A stretch of DNA of 64,000 bases from Avena insularis (taxonomy: Eukaryota; Streptophyta; Magnoliopsida; Poales; Poaceae): assembly GCA_023614405.1 (NCBI GenBank), contig CM042691.1, positions 168,674,927 through 168,738,926 of the forward strand, given 5' to 3'. The notes beneath the pieces are model-generated. The model saw only the letters and a program-made list of their open reading frames with translations. It had not been told where the DNA came from and made no database searches. A program made the position numbers and the translations under genes. Below are positions 22,524-31,960 of the stretch, piece after piece; position 1 is the stretch's first letter; the number at the start of each line of letters is the position of its first letter.

Positions 22524-25500
22524 TGTAACATCCCAAAAATATTGAACAATGATTATCCAATTCAAATCACCAAAATTAGGGTTAACAAAAACTTTTGTTA
22601 ATCAACATCATATGAATGCATGTGTGTATGGGATGATTGTATGAATGCATGAATGGACTTGTGTGATTGATCTAAATAGCAAGGAATGGTTTAAAGATGA
22701 AAACAACATCATCTAAAACATTTCCAAGTAGAAACAAATCAAGATAAAATCAAAAACAAAACAAATAAAGCAAATGGTCATTTTTGCCAATCTTGCTCAC
22801 TAGGCCACTTTGAGTGTTTCTAGTCCAAGATTTCAAACAGAAACATTTCCATTTCTTTTCACCCCTTGCTAGACCAAGTAAAAGTGAATCAAAATCCATC
22901 ATTCGAACTTACAGAAACATTTGGCAACTTGATTCAAATGACAATTCAAAATTGAATCTTTAACATATGGGAAGATCACCCATTTTCAAAAATCAACCAA
23001 ACCAGTACCCCTTGACCTTTCCAACTAACCAGGGACTCACTATTATGTAACTAGCACACCCACAAAATTTGAATCTCTTTCGGCCATTTCATCAAAGACC
23101 TTGCAGACACAAAACAAACAAACATCAAACACTATTGTGAGTAGTGATTTTGGCCTAACTTGTTCCCTATCTGGTTCACAGCAAGCTATTAGTAGATCAT
23201 CTAGCCCATTTAACAAGCTTTAGCACCACTGTGAGCTTGCCATAGCCATCAATGGTGACCATGCCGAGCTCAACTTGCCATCCCTCAGTCGACAGCAATC
23301 TAGAAGCTTCTCTAGCCTCGCCAACCATGTCTGGGACACTGACCACCGTCCATCGCCACCCCCTGTCCAAGCCTTGAGCGCAGCCAGCCCCTAGACCACC
23401 CAGCCCAAGCGTGCCGAGAGCGCGCCAAAAGGACACACGCGACACATGCCCACAGACCGCATGCCACCCTCGCCACGTGGGAGCACGATCACCACCACCC
23501 CAGGAACACCCCAGACGCGCCGTTCATCGGCGCGCGACCAGGAGAACCCGTGCCCCATTAAAACTTCCGTCGGACGCGTCCAGAGCATCGACGTGTTCCG
23601 ACCACCTCGCACCGCCCCACGCCGCGTGACCATGCCATTGAGCTTCGCCAGGGAGCATAGCACCGCCCCCTATCGTCTCCCATGCCTTTAGCTCGTTGTG
23701 CCGACGACCACGACGAGCTCCACCCGTGCCAGTCGGTCCCCTCGCTGCACTATAAATAGAGGCCACCCCCGCTCGATTTCTTCACACCATCACACTCCTC
23801 TCTCTCTCTCAGAAGAACCCCACCTCATTCCCGGAGCAAGGCAAGCAGCACACCGCCGGAATTTGGCCGGAGTCTCCCGCGGAGGAAGAAGAAAGGAGCC
23901 GTTGATTGGAGCCGCCCCGGGAGAAGCCGCCGGTACCAGGAGGTTCTCCATCGTCGACTTTGTTGTTCACCCCCATCACCGACCCTCGCCTGAGCCCCGG
24001 TAATCCCTTGTAGACCCCAATGTCCATGCTAGGGTTCTATCTCGCCGGCATTGCCCGAAGGAGACGATAGGTCATGGCCATTGGATTAGAGTTTGATCGC
24101 ACGGTAAAGATCACCCCGTACCGCTTCGCAACCTCCTGTCTTGCTGACTGGCGGGGTCAGCCACTTAAACTCACCCACGCATGCACTGTGCACCTGGGCC
24201 GGCCCTTTTAACATCCCGCGTGACCCAGTAATTCAAATTTAGGTTTATTCTTTTAGTTTCAAACTCAGTTATGTACCTATATTCAAAAATCAACCCAGAT
24301 CGATTCACTGAACCAAATTGCATGAAACCAATTTTGTTACATAGGTACTAGAATGCCTAATACAAGCCCGTTTGATTCAATTCATTTGGAATTGTAGATC
24401 ACCTATAGCAAAAATAACAAGGCAGAAGCTTTTCTGCATTCAAACATTTTTCAAAATTCAACAACAAAATCTTTTGAGTTGATTCCAACTCTCAAAAATC
24501 ACATTTAACAAGACCTTTCAGAATATATAAACATATCCAGGTTTACTTACAGAAATAATGGTCAAGTAATAAAAGAATGCCCCATAGGCATTTCTAGTCA
24601 CTTTATTTAATTAAAATAAAAAGGTTAAACCTTATTAAACTGTGACACCACTTTAAATCACATTCCCATGTACTGAAATATGTGGTGATGACATGTGTCA
24701 ACATGATCCCATGTTTTAGTTAGAGAATATTAAATCTTAAGTAGTTTTTCAATGAGGAGAAATTACTTTTCTAAAATAAAAGAAATAAAACTTTTTGCCT
24801 TAATGTTTGTGATGTTTGTGATGATCCTAGATCATCTAGTGAAAACCTTGGTGGGATAAATAGAAGTAATTAAGTATTGTTTGGTGATTGTGTACCTCGT
24901 ATTTATTTATAGACGCTAGTACCGACCAAGGATACAAGGAGGAAGGAGAATACTACGAGGAAGAAGCCGAGGAGAACTTCAACCACTGCTCTGCACAAGG
25001 AAAGCTACTACTTGCATGTTACCTATGCAAGTTAACTTAGCAAGCTATTATCTTAGCAAACTAAGCTAAACCATGCAAAACTTACTTGCAAGCTTATCCC
25101 ACTTGATACCCAATCCTAGTTTTATTTGCAAGATTAGTTATTTTATTCCTTTATCAAAACTCTCTATTGGAGCTTACTTAGTGAATTGTAAGGTTTAGAA
25201 AGATATTTAAAGGTAGCATAAATAGCATAAAACTTGGCCTAAGTTAGATAACCTTGATGTCATCCTAAGGCATGAGATTGAACTTAGATACGATACACCT
25301 GTTTACCACCCCTTGTTAGTATTTAGCCCCACTTGTAGTTGCTAGTGCTAAGCATAAAACTTGATCAACTTTAGATGGGAATACTTGGTGAAAATGGTTA
25401 AGAAAACCTTAGAATGATGAGTCATTCTACTGAAATGTTTTGACATGTGTTCTTGAACACCAGATGATTTTGATGATGAAAATGTTAAGGCATGACCCTT

Positions 25501-26499
25501 AGCCCTTTATAAAACTGATGGTTGTCTGGATGCGATACTATTCCAATTTTACCGTACAACCACAATACCCGAAATTTGGGTAGGGCTTGACTGGAAATTT
25601 ATATACCTTAGTATGGTTTCCCTTGCGGCCAAGGTTTGAGCAGAGGCTACCTTATGATGATTGTCCACCTGTGCAGTTCCCAAGATGACAGTTGGTCATG
25701 GTTGGGAGGCCAAACTCATAGGAGAGGTGCCTATACTAGGGTGTGTAATTGAAAGATTAGGATTGATTATCCACATACTAAGTATGGTGAATTCAGGATT
25801 GTTCCTAACGGATTATCGAATATTGTGGTGAAAGTGTACCACCTCTGCAGAGTGTCAAACTATTCGAATAGCTGCGTCCGTGGTTATGGACAGTTGGAGT
25901 GGCCATACTGTTCAAATGTCAGATGTTTTCAAAATGACTTATGAAATGATTTGTGACTTTGACTTGACCACAACGGGGTTGTGATATGAAATTCAAATTC
26001 CCACTTAGGTGTTATAAAAACTTTCAACTAGCTTTCTTTGCTTCTGAACTCAGTAGAGGTAAATCTGGCTTTTTGCAAAACAACCTACACCCAGTACTTC
26101 CTATTCAAAACCACTTTATTTGTTAGTATTAGTTTGCGAGTACTTAAAGAGTACTCATGGCTTTGTCCCTGGCTATTTCCGTGGCCAGGCTATGAAGAGG
26201 ACTATCAGGAGGACAAACAGCAGAAAATTTACGACAACTAGGATCATCTCCCATCGTCAGCATTTCCTGTGACCATGATGGAGCCTAGCCTAAGCTATCG
26301 TTATTATTACGCTATTCCGCTGCTTGAATTCTATTAAGACTGGATCATGAGATCCTTTATTTGTTTAAGACCTTATGTATGGTTTGTAATGGATGATGTA
26401 CTGTGATATCCAATCTGTTATGTCTCGCAAAAATGGTAATCATGGGATTGCGATGTATGTCATAACAGGCATTTAGGATTAAAAATCCGGGTGTTGACA
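22524..26499 (+). repeat. 3' LTR of Tekay B (3976 bp)
   Basis: It starts TGTAACATCCC and ends CCGGGTGTTGACA. The outer parts are homologous, in inverse orientation, to the Tekay A LTRs. The central GC-rich promoter block (about 23240-24100) is not visibly homologous to theirs. It is followed at 26500 by another, older LTR fragment. Confidence 0.88.
23750..23759 (+). promoter_or_regulatory. TATA box of the Tekay B LTR
   Basis: CTATAAATAG lies in a GC-rich context and is followed about 30 bases on by a pyrimidine-rich leader (CACACTCCTCTCTCTCTC). This is a textbook plant core promoter arrangement and marks the likely U3/R boundary near 23780. Confidence 0.7.
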
Positions 26500-27277
26500 T
26501 CCCAGCAGATGTATCAAATCTTGTGGGTAAAGTGTACAACCTATGCAGAGTGTATATCTATTCGAATAGCCGAGTCCTCGGTCATGGACGGTTGGGATGG
26601 TTGTTGTAGGGCCGTGTTGGTTTTGTTTGCAGAACGCATTTTGAAAAAGAAAATATTTACTAAAAACCTAGGGGTCTGAGGGACACCACATAATGAGAGG
26701 TGATGTTGAGAGGCAAGGAAGAGGATAACCCGGTCAGTTGAGGACCGCGGAGATAAAATAGGATGACCATTCTAAACTTTTTCAAAAAGGTTTCCCAAAT
26801 GTTTCACAAAAGATTTTCAACAAAACCTTGTAGATGCTATATCTACAAGAGAAAATATTTTAGAAAAGAACCTCTCATGGAGGCCTCCTACCACTATAGC
26901 CATAATGCATATCCTCTGGTTATTATTTTCCTAAGGTGGGTTGCGAGTACATTCAAAGTACTCACCGGCATTTTCCCTGGCTATTTACTTGGACTGATTT
27001 CCAGAAGCACGATGAAGGATGGGGGTGCTATCGTCTATGCGAGCTAAGGCTGTCTTCCCATACATTTGTCTATTGGTTAAGGCATGACATGGTCTTTGCA
27101 CTTGAAGACTTCCTCTATTAATGTTGTAATCGCCAGAATGCCAATAATTTAACTTTCGTACTCGCTACTATGGATGATGTAATGATACTAGTCAGTTATG
27201 CTAACGGCTCACTGGTCATGGGAAGGTGAATTGCATGCATAACAGGGATTCTCGGACCATAAATCTGGGGTCCCACA
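26500..27277 (+). repeat. Old diverged Tekay-type LTR, 3' part
   Basis: The sequence follows the same landmarks as the last 800 bp of the Tekay B LTR: CTATTCGAATAG, then the GAGTAC...GTACTC inverted repeat, then CCCTGGCTATTT, and a terminus ending GGGGTCCCACA. Divergence is high. The 5' part must lie left of the Tekay B insertion, outside the window. The right edge abuts satellite DNA. Confidence 0.6.
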
Positions 27278-29967
27278 TAGGGCGCGCCCACGGGCCCAAG
27301 GAAATTTTCACGCATGCTACAACATGGTGAATGGCCTTTCCCGAGAGGTGGGTATTTATCTAGTGGTGCAAGCATATACTGTATTTTTCTTAAGTTACGG
27401 CCCGATAAATGCGGTTTCTAACTGTAGGTACCCTATAAGACACTCTCAGTGTTTAGGGAGAAATGATTTGGGGTGCCCCATGGGGTACCTAGGCTGGAAT
27501 GCCTGGGTCCAAGATTGCACCAACCCTTGCGTTGCCTCGGCCACCGGCGGGTTTCACCTTTTTTTGCACAACACTAAAAAAATCATAAAATGTGAAAACA
27601 GATCTTGGATCCCTTGCATGTGACCCACTTACCTCATAAAATCATAAGCAAGGCATACCAGGTCCTTTGGCACACAAGGCACCACCAGGATGTCTATCGA
27701 GTGTGAGTTAACATGGCTTTTAACCCTAGATCTCCCCCTTGCTGCCCAGAACATGGAACCACTCCATGGAGTGAGCCCAAACCCAACGCCTACATACCTC
27801 TAGGTATCACAAACAACTTCTCCAACTAAAGATTTCATGATCATTTGCAGAAATCTTGACTTTCCATTTTCTGATCCCAAAAAACTGGTGTTTTCCCAAA
27901 GGAGGTGCAAGATTCGGGTGTCCCTAGGGGCCCGAGGAAACTTTCATGCATGCTACACCATGGTGCATGGCCATTCCCGGGAGGTGGGTATTTATTTCGT
28001 GGTGTAAGCATATACTGTATTTTTTTGAGTTACGACCCGGTAAATGTGTTTTCTAACTGTAGGTACCCTATAAGACAGTCTCAATTTTCAGTGAAAATGG
28101 GTTAGGGTGCCCCATGGGCTACCTAGGCGGGATGCATGCCTGGCTGCAATATTGCACTGACCCTTGTGTTGTCGGGGCCACTGGCGGGTTTTGCTGTGTT
28201 TTGTGGACATCACCAAAAAAATCTAACATCACCTAGCTCCTTCTTGGCATCGCAAGCAACTTATCCAACTAGAGATTCTGTGTTCATTTGCAGAAATCTT
28301 TACTTTCCATTTTCTGAACCCAAAAAACTAGTGTTTCCCTAAAGGAGATGCAAGATTAGGGCGCACCCACGAGCCCGAGGCAATTTTCACACATGTTACA
28401 CCATGTGCATGGCCATTCCAGGGGGGGTGGGTATTTATCTCATGGTGCAAGCATATACTATATTTTCTTTGTGTTACGGCCTGGTAAATGCGGTTTCTAA
28501 CAATAGGTGCCCTAGAAGACACTCTCAATTTTTAGGGAAAAATGGTTTGGGATGCCCCATGGGGTACCTTGGCTGGATGCATTCTTTGGTCCAATATTGC
28601 ACCAACCCTTGTGTTGCCGGGGCCACCGACGGGTTTCACCTTTTTCTGGCAGAACCAAACAAACTCTTAAAAAAATCAAAAAATGTGAAAAGATTTCATG
28701 GAGCCCTTGCATGATACCCACTTCCCTCATAAAATAATAAGCAAGGCATACCAGGTCCTTTTGTACCCAAGGCACCACCAGGATGTCTATCGAGTGTGAG
28801 TTAACATGGCTTTCAACCCTAGATCCCCCTTGCTTCCCAGCAAATGGAACCACTCCATGAATTGAGCCCAAACTCGACACCTACATTCCTCTCGGCATCG
28901 CAAGCAAATTCTCCAACTAGAGATTTCGTGGTCATTTGGAGAAATCTTGACTTTCCATTTTTTGAAGCCAAAAAATAGTGTTTTCCCAAAGGAGGTGCAA
29001 GATTAGGGCGCGCCTAGGGGGCCGAGAAATTTTCACGCATGCTAAACCATGGTGCATGGGCATTCTAGGTAGGTGGGTATTTTTCTCATGGTGCAAACAT
29101 ATATTGTATTTTTCTTGAGTTACGACCCGATAAATGTGGTTTGATTTTTTTGAAGGGAAAATAGTAGGGGAAAGAACCCCCACTGCATCTTTTTTCATTA
29201 TTATAAAAATCAGGATTACAGTAAATATGAATCTCTAGGACTAGGTGTTACATGATAAATGTGGTTTCCAATAGTAGGTACCCTATAAGACATTCTCTAT
29301 TTTCAGGGAAAAATGATTTGGCGTTCCCTATGGGGTACCTAGGTTGGATGAATGTCTAGGTCAAAGATTGCACTGATCCTTGTGTTTCCTGGGTCGCCGG
29401 CGGGTTTCTCTGTTTTTTCTAGACAGAACCAAACAAATCTAAAAAAATCATAAAAATGTGAAAATAGATCTTGGAGCCCTTGCATGTAACCCAGTGCCCT
29501 CATAAAATCATAATTAAGGCACACTAGGTCCTTTGGCACCCAAGGCACCACCAGGATGTCTATCGAGTATGAGTTAACAAGGCTTTCAAACCTTGATCCC
29601 CCTTCCTCCCGGAACATGGAACCACTCAATGGATTGAGCCCAAACCCAACAACTAGCTCCCTCTCTGCATCGCATGCAACTTCTCCAACTAGAGATTTCC
29701 TGGTCATTTGGAGAAATATTGACTTTCCATTTTCTGAAACCTAAAAACCAGTGTTTTCCCAAAGGAGGTGGAAGATTAGGTCGTGCCCAGGGGCCCGAGG
29801 AAATTTTCACACATGCTACACAATGGTGCATGAACATTTGCGGGAGGTGGGTATTTATCTCGTGGTGCAATAATATACTATATTTTTCTTGAGTTGTAGC
29901 TCAGTAATGTGGTTTCTTACTATAGGTACCATATAAGACTCTCAATTTTCAGGGAAAATGATTTGGA
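27278..29967. repeat. Satellite array, left block (about 640-bp monomers)
   Basis: A unit recurs with landmarks such as CCCCATGGGGTACCTAGGC at about 27485, 28119, 28564 and 29335. Full units are 634-646 bp after subtracting a LINE insert; one interval (445 bp) has an internal deletion. Other landmarks per unit are CACCACCAGGATGTCTATCG and GGTGGGTATTTATCTCGTGG. The array continues at 54870 beyond the CACTA insertion. I do not recognise it as a named satellite. Confidence 0.8.
29143..29253 (-). mobile_element. Very short 5'-truncated LINE insertion (111 bp)
   Basis: A poly-T start followed by AGTAGGGGAAAGAACCCCC is the reverse complement of the 3' end of the LINE at 37814-41895. It is flanked by perfect 14-bp direct repeats GATAAATGTGGTTT at 29129-29142 and 29254-29267, the target duplication made by target-primed reverse transcription. 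Only the 3' tail was copied. Confidence 0.88.
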
Positions 29968-29981
29968 CACTACTAGGAAAA
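29968..29981. repeat. CACTA terminal inverted repeat, left
   Basis: CACTACTAGGAAAA, the exact inverse of the right terminus; preceded by the target duplication GGA. Confidence 0.92.
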
Positions 29982-30260
29982 TGTCCATTGGTGGCGCACA
30001 TGAAAAGGCCATCCGTGGCGCACAGGTCGTGCACCACTAGCCTCGTGCTGCGGCTATCTCCTAGCCGTGGCGCACTGCCTGGTGCGCTACGGTTATGTCG
30101 AGATAGGCGTAGCGCACCTGCAAGTGCGCTACGGATAGGAGTCCAGGTGCGCTACGGGAAGGATCTTCTGTGGCGCACATTGCAGTGAGCCACTAAGCTG
30201 CGCATGTGCGCTTTAGATATAGTGCGCCACAAAAGCTATGCCATGTGCGCCACGGGCATT
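29982..30260. repeat. CACTA subterminal repeats, left
   Basis: At least eight copies of a GTGGCGCAC or GTGCGCTAC core occur in both orientations within 280 bp. In the En/Spm family such motifs are binding sites for the element-encoded DNA-binding protein. Confidence 0.82.
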
Positions 30261-30548
30261 TTTTTTGTTTTTTTAATTTCAGAGCCAGATGATATACAAT
30301 ACAGATTATATACAATATTAAAATATTATAGGAAGATATACACACACAGATATAAGATATACAGTTATATATATAAATACACAATTTGCTAAACAAGATT
30401 GAAACTAATACATATAGATAAGTCCCATACATGAATACATAGTATAAGTTACATTGTTTCGATCAAGTTACAAAGTAGTTGGTGACATGCGAATACATGT
30501 GTCTCGAAAAAGTTAGAGCTCGTAAGCTCGCCTAGACATCTAAACTAG
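30261..30548. other. CACTA AT-rich non-coding stretch
   Basis: An AT-rich spacer between the subterminal repeats and the small ORF. No further structure recognised. Confidence 0.5.
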
Positions 30549-30791
30549 CTAGAAACAAGCGCGGGATAAACAACCAAAGAAGATAAGCATCACCGCGATG
30601 AAGGTGTAGGTCTTCATCCGGTTCCTCGTCCTAACTCCCGCTAGATAGCGCGTGTATCTAGCTTCCTCCTCCTCCATAGTGTTGTACCCTTTGTAGCTAT
30701 TGCCGCTGGAACGGTGCACCTGTCTCCGGCAGACTTCCCAATCATTGTAGACTCCGGGAACCCGTCCCTTGTACACTATGTACCACATCAT
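30549..30791 (-). CDS. Small CACTA ORF: RNase H1 N-terminal-like domain plus membrane segment (80 aa)
   Basis: The intact frame of 80 codons starts MMWYIVYKGRVPGVYNDW, followed by CRRQVHRSSGNSYKGYNTMEE. This is the signature of the small N-terminal RNA:DNA-hybrid binding domain of eukaryotic RNase H1 (also found in caulimovirus inclusion-body proteins): aromatic-V-x-x-G, P-G-V-Y, W and the C-terminal KGY. A hydrophobic stretch (FIAVMLIFFGCL, about residues 64-75) follows, possibly a membrane anchor. It is the only coding piece of the CACTA that looks whole. Similar small ORFs occur in grass CACTA elements, from memory. Its role in transposition is unknown. Confidence 0.6.
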   Translation of the reverse strand: MMWYIVYKGRVPGVYNDWEVCRRQVHRSSGNSYKGYNTMEEEEARYTRYLAGVRTRNRMKTYTFIAVMLIFFGCLSRACF

Positions 30792-30947
30792 CTACAAGTT
30801 GACAATAATAATTAACCGATGATTGAAAAAAAAACATGTATAATTAAAGTCGCATATGAAGATACACTTATAGAAAGTACTCCTAAATCAAAACACCAAA
30901 GTAACTCAAAAAGCATGCCTCATATATAACTAGTTTGTTCGACACAG

Positions 30948-31040
30948 GAATATGCTACGATGGAACTGTCCGCCAAGTAGGATGCACAACACCAGGACCT
31001 GTGCATAGCACAAGGCGGACAATCCCATCGCAACACATTC
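30948..31040 (-). ncRNA. Candidate miRNA-like hairpin, unit 1
   Basis: Arms of 27 bases (30948-30974 and 31014-31040) match with five mismatches, all of which become G:U pairs in a minus-strand RNA. The inner arm sequence is GTCCGCC against GGCGGAC, unlike the other units, with both arms changed together. An inner stem (ATGCACA/TGTGCAT) closes the loop. Expression cannot be judged from sequence. Confidence 0.5.
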
Positions 31041-31141
31041 ACATATATAGTGTGCCACGACATTTCAATCATCGGAATTCTCGAAAAAGACCAAAGTAAC
31101 TCAAAAAGCAGCCTCATATATAACTAGGTCGTTGAACACAG

Positions 31142-31234
31142 GAATATGCTACGACGGAACCGTAAGCCAAGTAGGATGCACAACACTTGGACTTGTGCAT
31201 AGCACAAGGCTTACAATCCCGTCATGGCACATTC
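31142..31234 (-). ncRNA. Candidate miRNA-like hairpin, unit 2
   Basis: The arms differ at six of 27 positions; five are minus-strand wobbles and one (position 9) is not. The inner arms are GTAAGCC and GGCTTAC. The inner stem is ATGCACAA/TTGTGCAT (8 bp) with a 9-nt loop. Position 14 is C in this unit and T in unit 1 on both arms, a compensatory pair. Confidence 0.5.
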
Positions 31235-31338
31235 ACATATATAGTGTGCCACGACATTTCAATCATCGGCATATTCAAAAAAGACCAAAGTAACTCAAAA
31301 AGAATGCCTAATATATATACGTAAGTCGTTGGACACAG

Positions 31339-31431
31339 GAATATGCTACGACGGAACAGTTAGCCAAGTAGGATGCACAACACCTGGACTTGTGCATATC
31401 ACAAGGCTAACTATCCCATCGTAGCACATTC
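31339..31431 (-). ncRNA. Candidate miRNA-like hairpin, unit 3
   Basis: This is the best paired unit: four mismatches in 27, all wobble-compatible on the minus strand. The inner arms are GTTAGCC and GGCTAAC. Position 20 is A here and T in units 1 and 4 on both arms. Confidence 0.52.
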
Positions 31432-31540
31432 ACATATATAGTGTGCCACGACATTCCAATCATCGGCATTACTCTCAAAAAATACCAAAGTAACTTAAAA
31501 AGAATGCCTCATATATATATACATAGGTCGTTGGACACAA

Positions 31541-31633
31541 GAATATGCTACGACGGAACTATAAGCCAAGTAGGATGCACAAGACCTGGACTTGTGCATA
31601 TCACAAGGCTCACAATCCCATCGTAGCACATTC
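31541..31633 (-). ncRNA. Candidate miRNA-like hairpin, unit 4
   Basis: Six mismatches in 27, all wobble-compatible on the minus strand. The inner arms are ATAAGCC and GGCTCAC. The loop region is as in the other units. Confidence 0.5.
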
Positions 31634-31960
31634 ACATATATAGTGTGCCACGACATTTCAATCATCGGCATTCTCGAAAAAAGACTAATAAAGTAAGGAG
31701 AAAAGAAGGACAAAGTGAGCAAAGGACCAAAGAGTAAGAAAAAAAACCAAGTATTGATTCATATATAATAATAATAAGCAAAAGAAGTAAGCGATGATTC
31801 ATAAACCTAATAAGATAAGTAGTAGCATGTACACTTGTACACACACAAAGGTCATCTATAGTTTGGAACTACAACTAGGCCAACATCAAGCCTTCTGGCT
31901 CGGCTTACGGAACGGGAGGACGCCTTGTATCATAATGAATTTCCTATAGTCACCCTGTAT

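Larger units (their letters stand above)
18233..26499 (+). mobile_element. Tekay/Del-type chromovirus B, 3' two thirds
   Basis: Gag (from its middle), protease, reverse transcriptase, RNase H, integrase with chromodomain, polypurine tract and 3' LTR lie in order on the plus strand. It is the same lineage as Tekay A but in opposite orientation, and its LTR is diverged. The 5' LTR, primer site, ORF0 and gag start are missing because the Tat element was inserted here. The coding part is more damaged than in Tekay A. Confidence 0.88.
30890..31682 (-). repeat. Tandem array of four about 197-bp units, each with a hairpin
   Basis: The landmark TGTGCCACGACATT recurs at 31051, 31245, 31442 and 31644, giving periods of 194, 197 and 202 bp. 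Each unit carries a hairpin of exactly 93 nt (listed separately) inside a weaker outer stem (GTCGTTGGACACA against GTGTGCCACGAC). The array lies downstream of the Ulp1-like gene on the minus strand. Confidence 0.88.

Noticed and set aside
27324..27623. Plus-strand frames in the satellite (also 28403-28714, 55126-55437)
   Set aside because: They are not kept in phase between monomers.
30890..31682. CRISPR-like array
   Set aside because: The units are nearly 200 bp with no short repeat/unique spacer pattern, and this is a plant nuclear transposon; the internal hairpins explain the pattern.
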